Positions 45,861-54,460 of a stretch of DNA of 64,000 nt are shown here, in pieces (the stretch's first letter is position 1; each line of letters opens with the position of its first letter). The position numbers and the translations under genes were made by a program. The DNA lies in NCBI GenBank assembly GCA_963665785.1, contig OY762456.1:3038001-3102000 (forward strand). Reading direction: 5' to 3'. Under the pieces are notes generated by a model. That model had not been told where the DNA came from. It did not search any database and saw nothing but the letters and a program-made list of their open reading frames with translations. The stretch is from UBA7455 sp026713185. Lineage in GTDB: Bacteria; Pseudomonadota; Gammaproteobacteria; Pseudomonadales; Azotimanducaceae.

Positions 45861-46484
45861 ATGAGAAAGGCTAGACAAATGGTAATGACAGATTACGCAA
45901 CACAACTTTCAAAGTTTGTCACCCACCCGAAAACAACGGGCGCGATTACACCCAGTTCAAAAAATCTGGCTCAAAAGATGGTCGAATGGACTGACTGGGA
46001 ATCAGTGAATACAGTTGTCCAATATGGACCTGGCACAGGTGTGTTTACCGAACAAATCATGGCAAATTTAAACCCTGGCGCCACGTTCATCGCGATTGAA
46101 ATAAATTCTGTCTTTGCCGAAATGACAAGAACACGGTTTCCCAGGATAAAAGTTCACCATGACTCCGTGCAGAATGTCCATGAGATATGTATCCGGGAAG
46201 GTGTGAGCGAGGTTGACGTGGTGATCTCTGGCATACCCTGGGCGTTTGTATCGCATGCTGATCAGGAGAGCGCCCTGGACGCAACACTCAGTGTACTAAG
46301 GCAAGGTGGGCAATTTGTTACTTTCGCCTACTTGAACGGGCTGCTGTTGCCTGAAGGACAACACTTTAGAAAACTGCTGCGTCAGAAATTTTCTCATGTT
46401 GAGACCAGCAGCGCCACATGGCTCAATCTGCCACCTGCATTTGTATACCGTTGCATCAATAACCCGGTGGCGGCACAAACCTGA
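45861..46484 (+). CDS. Class I SAM-dependent methyltransferase (phospholipid N-methyltransferase-like)
   Basis: 207-residue methyltransferase. The SAM-binding motif is VVQYGPGTGVFTEQI, with an acidic residue at the end of the next strand (FIAIEINSVFAE) and a later motif DVVISGIPWAF. The opening FLT-like region (FVTHPKTTGAITPSSKNLA) is typical of the PmtA-like group that methylates phosphatidylethanolamine, but rRNA adenine methylases are related. Its 3' end overlaps the convergent amidase by 29 bases. The start could also be GTG 45852. Confidence 0.75.
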   Translation: MRKARQMVMTDYATQLSKFVTHPKTTGAITPSSKNLAQKMVEWTDWESVNTVVQYGPGTGVFTEQIMANLNPGATFIAIEINSVFAEMTRTRFPRIKVHHDSVQNVHEICIREGVSEVDVVISGIPWAFVSHADQESALDATLSVLRQGGQFVTFAYLNGLLLPEGQHFRKLLRQKFSHVETSSATWLNLPPAFVYRCINNPVAAQT

Positions 46485-47898
46485 ATCCCGCCGCTTCCAG
46501 TAACCTGGCAAATCCGATCGTTTTCAGGTCTCCGTATTCCGGCCCCATAATCTGCACACCAATCGGTAATCCTTCTCCAAATGCTCCCGTGGGTATAACA
46601 GTTGACGGCAGGTAGTTATTAATCGCATGACCCGACCAGAATACACCTTCGCCGTAGGAACGCGTTTCGTTGTCGACCTGCAGTGTGCGTTCATGATATG
46701 GCCGATGATCATGTTCAAAGGCTGGTGTCGGCATTACCGGCATAATCACCACATCCCAGGATTTAAAGAATTCATGCCATGCCCAGCGGGATTTGGTTCG
46801 CACTTCGTTTGAAATCGCATAATCACGATAACTTGCCAATTGACGCCGCAATTGAGTGTAATGTGATTCGCTGAAACCAGGATTGTTTAACTTGCCCTGG
46901 AGTCTTTCATATTCTTCCCGGGAATGTCTGGAGGTCATCACCGCGAGGAGTAAATCATTATAGTTGTCGTTCGCATTTGCAATATCGATGTCGGGTTGGG
47001 CTTTATAGTCAACGATTCCACCCGCTTCTTTCACCACCTGTGCAACCACATCGATGCGTTTGCGTGTCTCTTCGGTGACAGGCGCCAACTCATCGTTCTG
47101 CCAGACGGCAACCCTGAATCCAGCGAGTGTTGAATGCGGGCACGGTTGCAGGTTCAACTGGTACCCTGCTGACTGAATTTCGTCAGGTCCAGCCATTGCC
47201 AGGGTTGCGACTTCAAGATCAATCGCGCTTCTGGCCATGGGTCCAATTACCGTCAGATCGGATTCTCCCAATACTCCTGGTCCTGCATGGCCCCGTGGTG
47301 GCAACAGACCAAAGGTCGGTTTGTGGCCGAATACACCGCAGAAGTGCGCCGGATTGCGGATGGAGCCGCCAATATCAGAGCCACTGTCCAAACCGGTCAT
47401 CCCTGCTGCGAGAGACGCCGCGGATCCACCAGAGGAACCACCAGGAGCTCTACTGAGATCCCAGGGATTATTGGTTGTACCGTAAATGTCATTAAAGCTT
47501 TGCATGTCAGCCAGGTTGTAGGGCACGTTAGTCTTGCCGAACAGGTTGACGCCAAGTTGCTTCAGGCGTGTGACTGACAATGCGTCCCGATCAGCCCGGT
47601 TGTCTTTCAAATCCGGATTGCCCCGGGTAGTCAACAATCCTGCAACATCATAGGATTCCTTCAACGTCATGGGCACACCATGCAACGATCCCCACACTTC
47701 ATCCCGAGCCAGGGCTTTATCAGCTTTTGTTGCACACTCTCGCGCACGATCAAAGTCTTCAACAACAATCGCATTCAAGGCTGGATTGAATTTTTCCACG
47801 CGTGCCAGAAAGTAATCCAGCATCTCTGTCGCACTGATTGATTTGTTGCGGATGGCTGCCCCGAGTTGCAGGGCAGACTGAAACGCCAGTTCTGTCAT
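46456..47898 (-). CDS. Amidase signature enzyme
   Basis: 480-residue amidase with the Ser-cisSer-Lys triad: Lys80 in MTLKESYDVAG, Ser155 in APGGSSGGSAA, Ser179 in SGSDIGGSIR. Hydrolyses a carboxamide to acid and ammonia; the substrate is not evident, and GatA of the transamidosome is unlikely without GatB/GatC beside it. The ATG at 47898 (MTELAFQSALQLG) is preceded by AGGACTCC. The frame is open to 47997, inside the upstream gene. It lies 22 bases downstream of the 2OG oxygenase gene and is probably co-transcribed. Confidence 0.87.
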   Translation of the reverse strand: MTELAFQSALQLGAAIRNKSISATEMLDYFLARVEKFNPALNAIVVEDFDRARECATKADKALARDEVWGSLHGVPMTLKESYDVAGLLTTRGNPDLKDNRADRDALSVTRLKQLGVNLFGKTNVPYNLADMQSFNDIYGTTNNPWDLSRAPGGSSGGSAASLAAGMTGLDSGSDIGGSIRNPAHFCGVFGHKPTFGLLPPRGHAGPGVLGESDLTVIGPMARSAIDLEVATLAMAGPDEIQSAGYQLNLQPCPHSTLAGFRVAVWQNDELAPVTEETRKRIDVVAQVVKEAGGIVDYKAQPDIDIANANDNYNDLLLAVMTSRHSREEYERLQGKLNNPGFSESHYTQLRRQLASYRDYAISNEVRTKSRWAWHEFFKSWDVVIMPVMPTPAFEHDHRPYHERTLQVDNETRSYGEGVFWSGHAINNYLPSTVIPTGAFGEGLPIGVQIMGPEYGDLKTIGFARLLEAAGFRFVPPPGY

Positions 47899-47920
47899 AG
47901 TGGAGTCCTTTCGGCAGGAA

Positions 47921-50278
47921 TTACATGCCATGAGCAGCTGTGACTGCCTGTTGTAAACGCGCCAAACCTGTCGTGCAGAATTTCGCCCATTGTCCACCCG
48001 GAGAAAACCGGCTCAATAAACGCATGCATGAAACATCCTCGGTATACTCTGCAAGCCTTCGCCTGTAGGTCGCCCGGGTTTTGGTGCAAACAAGGGTGTA
48101 GGGACTGCCCCGACGTTCGGTTTCATGGGTCAGGTCAAGTTGATTGTAGTCGATGATCTTGTGCAGATGCGCACGCAAATCCTTACGCAACGGGAAGCGC
48201 GCAATATGGGTGGAGGGGTCTTTGCAAAAGGCACGGAGCTTCGTACAGTACTCGCAATGGCAGTTGATGTCAGCGGTGATTCTCCAGTCCAGTGGTTGTT
48301 CCGGCGGCAACTCACTGCGTGTCAGCAGGAATTCCGTCGCGTGGCGCCACAAGTTAGTATAGGCAGCGGTGTCCGCAAGCCCTGTCTCGCTATACAGTTC
48401 ACCCAACGCCGCCGGTATGGTGCGGTCCGGAGTGACGGCCAGAGGATAATCAGTGAGGGCCAACGCTGCGGTTTCCGCATCGTCCATCAAATCGCATCGC
48501 CATGCCAGTGTAAAGAGATCGCAAACAGCCTGGTCACTGATGGTTTCTTCACTCTCAGAATTCCACTTATCATCTTCTATGCGCTTTTCCATAGATTCGG
48601 GCAGGAGGGACAGAGCCGTCCGAACGCTTACCTTGAGTACATCGTTCCCGGCGGTACTCATCGATTCGCCAACACCCCGTAGAAATGCAAGCGTTGCATC
48701 GGTCCGGATGACAAAACGTGCTCTGATCAAGTCAACCAGGAACTCCCCGATGGCATCCATTGGAATTTTACCCAATGCAGCCAGCAGAGCTTCGTTTTCA
48801 TCACCGTTGTAGTGCAATAACACGACTTGACGCAGGAAGCGGACAGTGAGTGTCTCGTCTTCAACGGCAGTCAGTAAGTGCAGCATGTCGATTCGGCTTT
48901 GCGCTTTGTGGTCGCGAGGGCCTGACGGCCAGATGTCGATCAGCCTTAAAACTAGGGCACTGACCTGTTCGTCGGCTACCCCACCGTTGCACTCCAGTTG
49001 CTCCGCCACCCACGCGACGGCACTGCCGATTTGAGCCTCTGCAAGAATATCCAGTGTCTTCGACCGCGGCCAGATCACAAAAGCTGCATGACGATAAGCC
49101 CGTTCCAGGCTCACACCCTCGTTCCCGGACGCTTCGTGCAACCATTGTTCATCCGGTTCTGCATCGTCCAGTGCGCCCACCGGCAGCAGTTCCTGTGCGT
49201 ACAATGGAATCATCTGCAAGGGTGGGCGGCTACCATCCCTGCCGGACCAATTGTCAAGCCAGTAGCTGCCATCGAACACCTCGCCAATCTCCATGTCGTC
49301 AACTTCATTCTCGCGCCAATGCCAACTATCGACATAGTCACCATCGGGGTACAAGGCTTCGCCCTCTTCCTCAATGTGTACTATCGCTGCATACATCTCG
49401 CATTCAGCGCGGTCCGTTGCCACACCAAGAACCCTTGCCCAGGCGTCGTCGGTATTCTTCAAGGTGTCAAAGGACAATCCTGCCTCGCTGTAATCATGCT
49501 CCAGCAGCCAGACCAACTTGTCGGACGATTGCTCGCTGTCACGCCAGTGAACCAGTTGCTGCACAATACTCTCGACTTCATCGATATGATCGGGCGCCTG
49601 CCGTGGTGTTTCCGTATCATCTTGGCGCACACAAAGATTGAAGACCAGCGAAAGCCTGTGCCCCTTGCGAACTGGCTTGGTCTCATGCATACAATCGGCA
49701 TAGAACGCCGCGAACACCAATTCCGACGGCTCGCTAGCGTTCATGTCGATGACGATTTCGCGATCCTGGTGGCGGACGGACAACTCGCCACCAACTCCCA
49801 CAGTTGGTAATGAGATTGTCAGCGTTGCGATCATGCCTCTGGTTTTCTCAGTATCGCGGTGCGCCGCGAAGAAACCGCCTGGTTCGTAGATGAGCAATTT
49901 GTAGAGTTCTGCCTCAAGCCGTTCAGCCCGGCAGCCAAGATCGGTCGCTGCCGCAATGAGTATCCGGGAAAAGGTGTCATCCCACATGGCGCCGCCTATA
50001 TCAATCGACATCCCGTCAATCTGCCAGCAGTCGCGTACCGTTGTATCCACCAGCGTATCCGTTCCCTTGCCGTAGGGCGCCCGCTCAGCCGTATTTATCA
50101 GGGCGCGGACCTGCGATTCGGTAACCGGGAAGGAAAGTACCCCGACGTTGTCCACTTCCAACTTCGGCATGGGGGCGAACAACCGACCGTGGGCATAAAA
50201 GTCACCTGGACGGTTGATGGACAACAACAACCTCTCAAGTGGCGGGTTGTCCATGTTGTACTCAATATCAATGCCCAT
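47921..50278 (-). CDS. Large 2OG-Fe(II) oxygenase with C-terminal helical region
   Basis: 785-residue protein. Residues about 45-215 form a prolyl-4-hydroxylase-like dioxygenase domain, with iron ligands H140 and D142 (FFAAHRDTEK) and H198 (ADCMHETKP), and R208 for 2-oxoglutarate. About 550 residues follow with no domain I recognise; they are mostly helical with a Cys/His cluster (INCHCEYCTKLRAFC) near residue 693. Proteins with this length and tail are, to my recollection, more familiar from fungi than bacteria. The modified substrate is unknown. First of a likely two-gene unit with the amidase. Confidence 0.75.
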   Translation of the reverse strand: MGIDIEYNMDNPPLERLLLSINRPGDFYAHGRLFAPMPKLEVDNVGVLSFPVTESQVRALINTAERAPYGKGTDTLVDTTVRDCWQIDGMSIDIGGAMWDDTFSRILIAAATDLGCRAERLEAELYKLLIYEPGGFFAAHRDTEKTRGMIATLTISLPTVGVGGELSVRHQDREIVIDMNASEPSELVFAAFYADCMHETKPVRKGHRLSLVFNLCVRQDDTETPRQAPDHIDEVESIVQQLVHWRDSEQSSDKLVWLLEHDYSEAGLSFDTLKNTDDAWARVLGVATDRAECEMYAAIVHIEEEGEALYPDGDYVDSWHWRENEVDDMEIGEVFDGSYWLDNWSGRDGSRPPLQMIPLYAQELLPVGALDDAEPDEQWLHEASGNEGVSLERAYRHAAFVIWPRSKTLDILAEAQIGSAVAWVAEQLECNGGVADEQVSALVLRLIDIWPSGPRDHKAQSRIDMLHLLTAVEDETLTVRFLRQVVLLHYNGDENEALLAALGKIPMDAIGEFLVDLIRARFVIRTDATLAFLRGVGESMSTAGNDVLKVSVRTALSLLPESMEKRIEDDKWNSESEETISDQAVCDLFTLAWRCDLMDDAETAALALTDYPLAVTPDRTIPAALGELYSETGLADTAAYTNLWRHATEFLLTRSELPPEQPLDWRITADINCHCEYCTKLRAFCKDPSTHIARFPLRKDLRAHLHKIIDYNQLDLTHETERRGSPYTLVCTKTRATYRRRLAEYTEDVSCMRLLSRFSPGGQWAKFCTTGLARLQQAVTAAHGM

Positions 50279-50373
50279 ACTTGTTCCACCTTATGTAATG
50301 CGAGAATACTACTTTATGCTACGCGAATGTGCACTTTATCCATTGGTTCGGGTTTTTGGGTTGGATTCAATAT

Positions 50374-51876
50374 TCAAGGTTCAAACACCACTTTGCCCTG
50401 AACTGTACTCAATTTTCCAGCCGCGCCTATCTGCTCACTGGCAACAAATGCGTTCAACAGGCTGACATCCTGAGGTGTATTCGCCAGGAACCGGGAACCA
50501 TCTTTGGTCTTGCCCAGAACGATGCCCCGCTCTGGATCCCCTTGCCTTCCATAGGCTACTGTATAGGCTTCAATAATGCCTGGTCCGTCTGGCTCAGGAT
50601 TGACTTCCCGAGCTGTGGTTTGCATTTTTCCGGAAGGTAGATCATCAATCAATCCGTTACGCGGTGCATCGATTGGACTTGATGCCAGAATCGTTGCTGA
50701 ATGCTTGGTGAGGAACCAGCCATTGCCCGTCACCATGCCTTTATGATCAGGATTTTCAATCAGACATCGGACCATCTCAGCGAGTGAATGCAGCGTATAG
50801 GCACTGGCCGGACCACCAGCATAGGGTAATCCCCCGGTAACCGTGAAACCTCTGGGGTCATCAAACTCCAACCCCAGCACCTTGCAAGCCATCTCGACGG
50901 CAACCGGGAAACAACTGTATAAATCAAAGTGGTCTACCTCCGAAACATCAAGCCCGGCGTTGGCAAGCGCACTGATGTGGGTGTCTTCCATGGCCGGGGA
51001 CTCTGTAAAGGACGGTCGTTCACTGGTCCACCAGGCCTTCTCATTACTCTGTGCGCCACCCCACCAGTAAACCCACTGATTCTCGGGCACACCGAGCCTT
51101 CTGGCCTGTGCCACCGAGCAGATGATCAGCCCTGCCGCCTGTTCCGTATTCAGTATCGCATTGAGATATTTGGGATAAGGGAACGAAATCATCCGATTTT
51201 CGGCAGTGACCGATGTCAATTCTGTGGCGGACCGCCTCACGGGAAACCAGGCATAGGGATTCTTTGCCGCAACTTCGGTAAAACCGGTAAACATCCGTCC
51301 CATCAGGTCTTTGTGTTCTGCCAGCGACAGACCGAGCTGCGCCCGAAGCGCGTTTTCGAACAGTGGATAAATATCCGGCGGTTGTCGCAGTCCGTATTCC
51401 TCTTCCAGTGCATTAACGCCCGGCTTATCAACACCGATCATCTCTGCTTTGCCCTCCCCCCCTCGCGTCCAGGTAAGATACCTGCCAATGCTCCTGGCCT
51501 TCATCAGTACTTTAAGATTGTTACAGCCGGCTATCAACGCCAGCCCGGAACGTCCATTGATAATTTCGTTGGCCATAAAATTCACCAGGGCTGTCCCATT
51601 TTCACCACCTGTACCGGTGATATACTGGTTCGCCGTGTGAGCACCAATACGTTCGGCAACCAGGTTTACCGGATTTGTCGGATGCCAGCCGACGGTTTCC
51701 ACCAGTGCAACCGCATCCAGTTGCGTCAACAGACGATGACCGACGCCAGTGGCGTCCGCTGCGGCTTTGGCAACCCGTACCAGCATATCCAGCGGTTCAA
51801 TGAAGTTGTCTACATCCGCATCACGGTCCACCAACTGGCCTGTGCCGATGATTACCGGTGTGTTCTCTTCATACAT
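50374..51876 (-). CDS. Thiolase-superfamily protein (acetyl-CoA acetyltransferase-like)
   Basis: 500-residue thiolase-fold protein. It opens TPVIIGTGQLVDRD, has the nucleophile region ALIAGCNNLKVL, and His-containing EVDHFDLYSCFPVAVEMACK where thiolases have the NEAF/GHP region. The GGLPYAGGPASAY motif replaces GGxxxxGHP. This is the SCP-2-thiolase-like subgroup, in which true thiolase activity is often unproven. It probably handles CoA esters, in line with the many CoA enzymes in the window. Starts with ATG at 51876 and stands alone. Confidence 0.8.
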   Translation of the reverse strand: MYEENTPVIIGTGQLVDRDADVDNFIEPLDMLVRVAKAAADATGVGHRLLTQLDAVALVETVGWHPTNPVNLVAERIGAHTANQYITGTGGENGTALVNFMANEIINGRSGLALIAGCNNLKVLMKARSIGRYLTWTRGGEGKAEMIGVDKPGVNALEEEYGLRQPPDIYPLFENALRAQLGLSLAEHKDLMGRMFTGFTEVAAKNPYAWFPVRRSATELTSVTAENRMISFPYPKYLNAILNTEQAAGLIICSVAQARRLGVPENQWVYWWGGAQSNEKAWWTSERPSFTESPAMEDTHISALANAGLDVSEVDHFDLYSCFPVAVEMACKVLGLEFDDPRGFTVTGGLPYAGGPASAYTLHSLAEMVRCLIENPDHKGMVTGNGWFLTKHSATILASSPIDAPRNGLIDDLPSGKMQTTAREVNPEPDGPGIIEAYTVAYGRQGDPERGIVLGKTKDGSRFLANTPQDVSLLNAFVASEQIGAAGKLSTVQGKVVFEP

Positions 51877-52040
51877 GGGGCAATACCTCTGGATTCCAAT
51901 TGGGATGATAGCAACAGATTGTAAAATTTGCTGAAATTGCTGAAGATGCTACTGTATGCGTTAGTAAGAGGGCAATTGCCGCCCTGACCCGTGTTGGACT
52001 TCGGAGTCGAAACGGCAAAACGAAAAGAGATTTACCAAAT

Positions 52041-53105
52041 ATGGAAACTACAGAGCTAATTGAATTACTGGCCAGAAATGAAGATAGTCACCACCAGTTC
52101 AAGGCTAATGTGACTAATGAAGCCTCTTTGGCATCTGAAATGGTGGCGTTTAGTAATACTCAAGGCGGTAAGTTGATTATTGGTGTCCATGATGATGGTT
52201 CCAGTTCAGGCTTAACCCGTGAGGATATGAAGCGCTTGAGTAATCTGGTTTCTAATGCGGCATCTCAACAGGTTAAACCGCCTATCAATCCGGTGACCGA
52301 AAACCTGGCATTGAATGGTGATTTAGTCATGGTTGTGCTTGTGTCTGAGGGTATATCCAAACCATATATGGATAAGTATGGTGCAATTTGGGTGAAGAGT
52401 GGCCCGGATAAACGTAAGGCAACATCGCGGGAAGAAATTCAGTTTGAAGAGCCGTTAGCTGATCAAGAATTACCGCGTTCACAAATTCTCCACAATTTGA
52501 ATCTGGCTAAGGGTGGTTTCTTAAATGTCGCGGGGGCATTATTATTTGCTAACAATGTACAATTTCGTCTGCCTGCCTTTATCGTCAAGTGTGTGACATA
52601 CCCAGGTGTTGATATAGATGAAGACGAATATCTGGATAGCCAGGATGTTGTGGGAACTCTGCGGCAGGTCTTTGACGATACTTTGGGGTTTGTGTTACGA
52701 CATATTAAAAGAGTGCAAGCTAATCAGGGGGTGAACTCTTTAGGTAAGTTGGAAGTGCCCAAGATTGTCTTTGAAGAGCTGATTGCTAATGCCCTGATAC
52801 ACCGGGATTATTTTGTGTCTGCGCCTGTACGTGTATTTGTATTTAGTGATCGTATTGAGATTATTAGCCCTGGGCACTTGCCGAACAACTTGACTATAGA
52901 AAATATCAAGAGCGGCAATTCCAATATCCGCAATCCTGTATTGGCGTCTTTTGCAACCAAGCTATTACCTTATCGAGGCCTGGGTAGTGGTATCCTGCGT
53001 GCTGTAAAGGCCTACTCGGATATTGTCTTTGAAGATTATCGTGAGGAGAATTTTTTTAAGGTAATCATTTGCCTGCCCCCTATCAAACATAATTTAAGTG
53101 ATTGA
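52041..53105 (+). CDS. AlbA_2 (Schlafen-like) domain ATP-binding protein
   Basis: 354-residue protein of the COG2865 type. The N-terminal AlbA_2 domain (about 1-125) holds HHQFKANVTNEASLASEMVAFSNTQGG and IIGVHDDG. A C-terminal GHKL-like ATP-binding part has EELIANALIHRDY and YRGLGSGILRA. Such proteins are annotated as regulators and recur in defence and mobile islands; the function is not settled. Base composition is visibly AT-richer than neighbours, suggesting transfer. It stands at the left edge of an island of remnants and toxin-antitoxin genes. Confidence 0.78.
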   Translation: METTELIELLARNEDSHHQFKANVTNEASLASEMVAFSNTQGGKLIIGVHDDGSSSGLTREDMKRLSNLVSNAASQQVKPPINPVTENLALNGDLVMVVLVSEGISKPYMDKYGAIWVKSGPDKRKATSREEIQFEEPLADQELPRSQILHNLNLAKGGFLNVAGALLFANNVQFRLPAFIVKCVTYPGVDIDEDEYLDSQDVVGTLRQVFDDTLGFVLRHIKRVQANQGVNSLGKLEVPKIVFEELIANALIHRDYFVSAPVRVFVFSDRIEIISPGHLPNNLTIENIKSGNSNIRNPVLASFATKLLPYRGLGSGILRAVKAYSDIVFEDYREENFFKVIICLPPIKHNLSD

Positions 53106-53166
53106 TTTAAAGTAAGCCTTCAGATCCCTCTGGATTAGAGTTTATTTTTTCCGTCGATAGACAGGG

Positions 53167-53361
53167 TCAGACTCGATTAGTTGCAGTCCTTAAACAGTCT
53201 TCCAGTTTTTCGTAGTCACCAAGATGAACCCGCATCAGACTTTTCCATAGTTTGCCGTGATTCGGAACTGAAAAATGCAGGAGTTCGTGGACAATGACGT
53301 AATCCCAGAGTTCATCGTCAAGTTCGAGCAGTTCGCCGTTGAAATTCAGATGACCATTCAT
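53167..53361 (-). pseudogene. YgjP-like zinc metallopeptidase, C-terminal fragment
   Basis: The minus-strand frame reads NGHLNFNGELLELDDELW, then IVHELLHFSVPNHGKLWKS to the stop after TATNRV. HELLH plus the following NHGKLW is the zinc-binding core of the YgjP-like (M48-related) family. The N-terminal half is missing; the frame upstream is other sequence. Confidence 0.75.
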
Positions 53362-53364
53362 TTT

Positions 53365-53449
53365 CACGGGGCACAATCTTCCAGCCGATGTTCTCTGCGT
53401 ATTGGAGAATTCGGGCCTGGACGGTTTTGTGTTCTGATGGGGTAGGCAT
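53365..53449 (-). pseudogene. hsdR: Type I restriction HsdR, N-terminal fragment
   Basis: From the ATG at 53449 the frame reads MPTPSEHKTVQARILQYAEN then IGWKIVPREN, the opening of type I restriction R subunits. After about 28 codons it runs into the DNA of the YgjP fragment in a different frame and stops. Over 95% of the gene is deleted. Confidence 0.65.
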
Positions 53450-53456
53450 ATTGTGA

Positions 53457-53579
53457 CTATCCTACCAATTCTTCCTGCTTTCCCACCATCCCGCGTCCGA
53501 TGTCCCAATAGAGCAGGATCAACTCGCGATTCACCGAGCGCACCGCCAAGGTCCTCGCCGACTGGATGCACAATTTCAT
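53457..53579 (-). pseudogene. DUF1016 (PDDEXK nuclease-like) N-terminal fragment
   Basis: From the ATG at 53579 the frame reads IQSARTLAVRSVNRELILLY then WDIGRGMVGKQE and stops at 53457. This matches the conserved N-terminus of DUF1016/YhcG proteins. The nuclease domain is gone. It lies directly upstream of the HsdR fragment. Confidence 0.65.
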
Positions 53580-53611
53580 CTCGCAAAGTCAGGCGGTTTC
53601 TGACAATTTCG

Positions 53612-53654
53612 TTGTAATAAAATTTTACTATGCATATAATATATGTATAGTAAA
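53612..53654 (+). promoter_or_regulatory. brnTA promoter with near-perfect 31-bp palindrome
   Basis: TTGTAA (53612-53617) and TATAAT (53635-53640) with a 17-base spacer form the promoter. Positions 53624-53654 (TTTACTAT...ATAGTAAA) form a palindrome with one mismatched pair and cover the -10. The BrnTA complex is known to repress its own promoter, so this is probably its operator. Confidence 0.7.
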
Positions 53655-53657
53655 GTT

Positions 53658-53933
53658 ATGGAAATTGAATGGAATCATGAAAAGGCTGCCTCAAACATCA
53701 GGAAACACGGGGTTTCGTTTGAGGAAGCGTGCAGTTCACTATTGGATACTGATGCTCTGGTATTGGAAGATTTGGATTCGGAAGGGGAAAACAGGTGGAT
53801 TCTAATAGGGATGAGTGACAGAGCACGTCTTCTTACAGTTGTATATACACTTCGTGGCGATGACAGTATTCGTTTAATATCTGCAAGAAAATCCAGTCGT
53901 AAAGAAGGTGACTACCATGCGCAAAGAATATGA
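53658..53933 (+). CDS. brnT: BrnT-family toxin (RelE-like ribonuclease)
   Basis: 91-residue toxin of the BrnT family, which cleaves RNA and stops translation. The family opening EIEWNHEKAASNIRKHGVSFEEA is clear, as are the strand RWILIGMSDRARLLTVVYT and the C-terminal IRLISARKSSRKE with the conserved Arg. The ATG at 53658 is chosen because the other in-frame ATG (53643) lies inside the operator palindrome. It overlaps brnA by 17 bases, in the standard toxin-first order. Confidence 0.85.
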   Translation: MEIEWNHEKAASNIRKHGVSFEEACSSLLDTDALVLEDLDSEGENRWILIGMSDRARLLTVVYTLRGDDSIRLISARKSSRKEGDYHAQRI

Positions 53934-54186
53934 TTTTTCCAAAGCCAGGAAAGCCGGAGATGTTCCCCATCTTGCCAGACTGCAAACTGAGGCCAAAGGC
54001 AAAACCAGAATTACCATCATGCTTGATAACGACGTGCTAAAGGATTTTCGCCAAAGAGCCGACAAAGAAGGACTGGGTTATCAAACACTTATCAACCAGA
54101 CATTGCGAGCCCGTCTCAACACTCGTCCGCTTGACGAGGAAACCATGCGCAGAGTCATCCGGGAAGAGATGTCGGCAGCAGAATAA
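53917..54186 (+). CDS. brnA: BrnA-family antitoxin
   Basis: 89-residue antitoxin. The central TRITIMLDNDVLKDFRQRADKEG forms a ribbon-helix-helix DNA-binding region, followed by YQTLINQTLR. It binds and neutralises BrnT and represses the operon with it. The N-terminal MRKEYDFSKARKAGD matches the family. The frame could start at 53908, but the ATG at 53917 is the likely start. Confidence 0.83.
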   Translation: MRKEYDFSKARKAGDVPHLARLQTEAKGKTRITIMLDNDVLKDFRQRADKEGLGYQTLINQTLRARLNTRPLDEETMRRVIREEMSAAE

Positions 54187-54207
54187 ACCTGGATGATTTC
54201 GAACCGA

Positions 54208-54246
54208 AAGAGTTCTGGAAAAGAGTTCTGGAAAAGAGTTCTGAAT
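54208..54246. repeat. Three 13-bp direct repeats
   Basis: AAGAGTTCTGGAA occurs at 54208, 54221 and 54234 with an exact 13-base period (third copy ends differently). It lies just past brnA and may be a slippage product at the junction with the RT fragment. Confidence 0.75.
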
Positions 54247-54260
54247 AGGTTAGAGAGCCA

Positions 54261-54380
54261 GTTACCCTTACCGTTAATGAAGCCATCTTTGCCATCCTTT
54301 CCCCGTTCAACCACCTGTGCTTTCAGCCATTGCTTAATATGATGCAAAATCACACCGTCAGCAATGCACTCTGATCGCAA
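54261..54380 (-). pseudogene. Group II intron-type reverse transcriptase fragment
   Basis: The minus strand reads CIADGVILHHIKQWLKAQVV followed by ERGKDGKDG. This resembles the RT segment before the GTPQGG motif in group II intron-encoded proteins (an ADGV...IKQWLKAPVV-type stretch). The catalytic YADD region and both gene ends are missing. No intron ribozyme domains are seen. Confidence 0.6.
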
Positions 54381-54460
54381 CGAAGATGGCTACGACAATA
54401 TATAGCTGCGCCTCAGGGGCAGCACACCAGGGTAGCTGCCAGACCCTCTTCCTGCATGGT

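Noticed and set aside
48998..49810. 270-codon plus-strand ORF opposite the 2OG oxygenase
   Set aside because: A shadow of a well-supported gene on the other strand.
50929..51924. 331-codon plus-strand ORF opposite the thiolase-like gene
   Set aside because: A shadow frame without motifs; the minus strand has the thiolase features.
54081..54380. Intact 99-residue protein gene on the minus strand
   Set aside because: Only its first 40 codons look like RT, the rest overlaps brnA; treated as a fragment.
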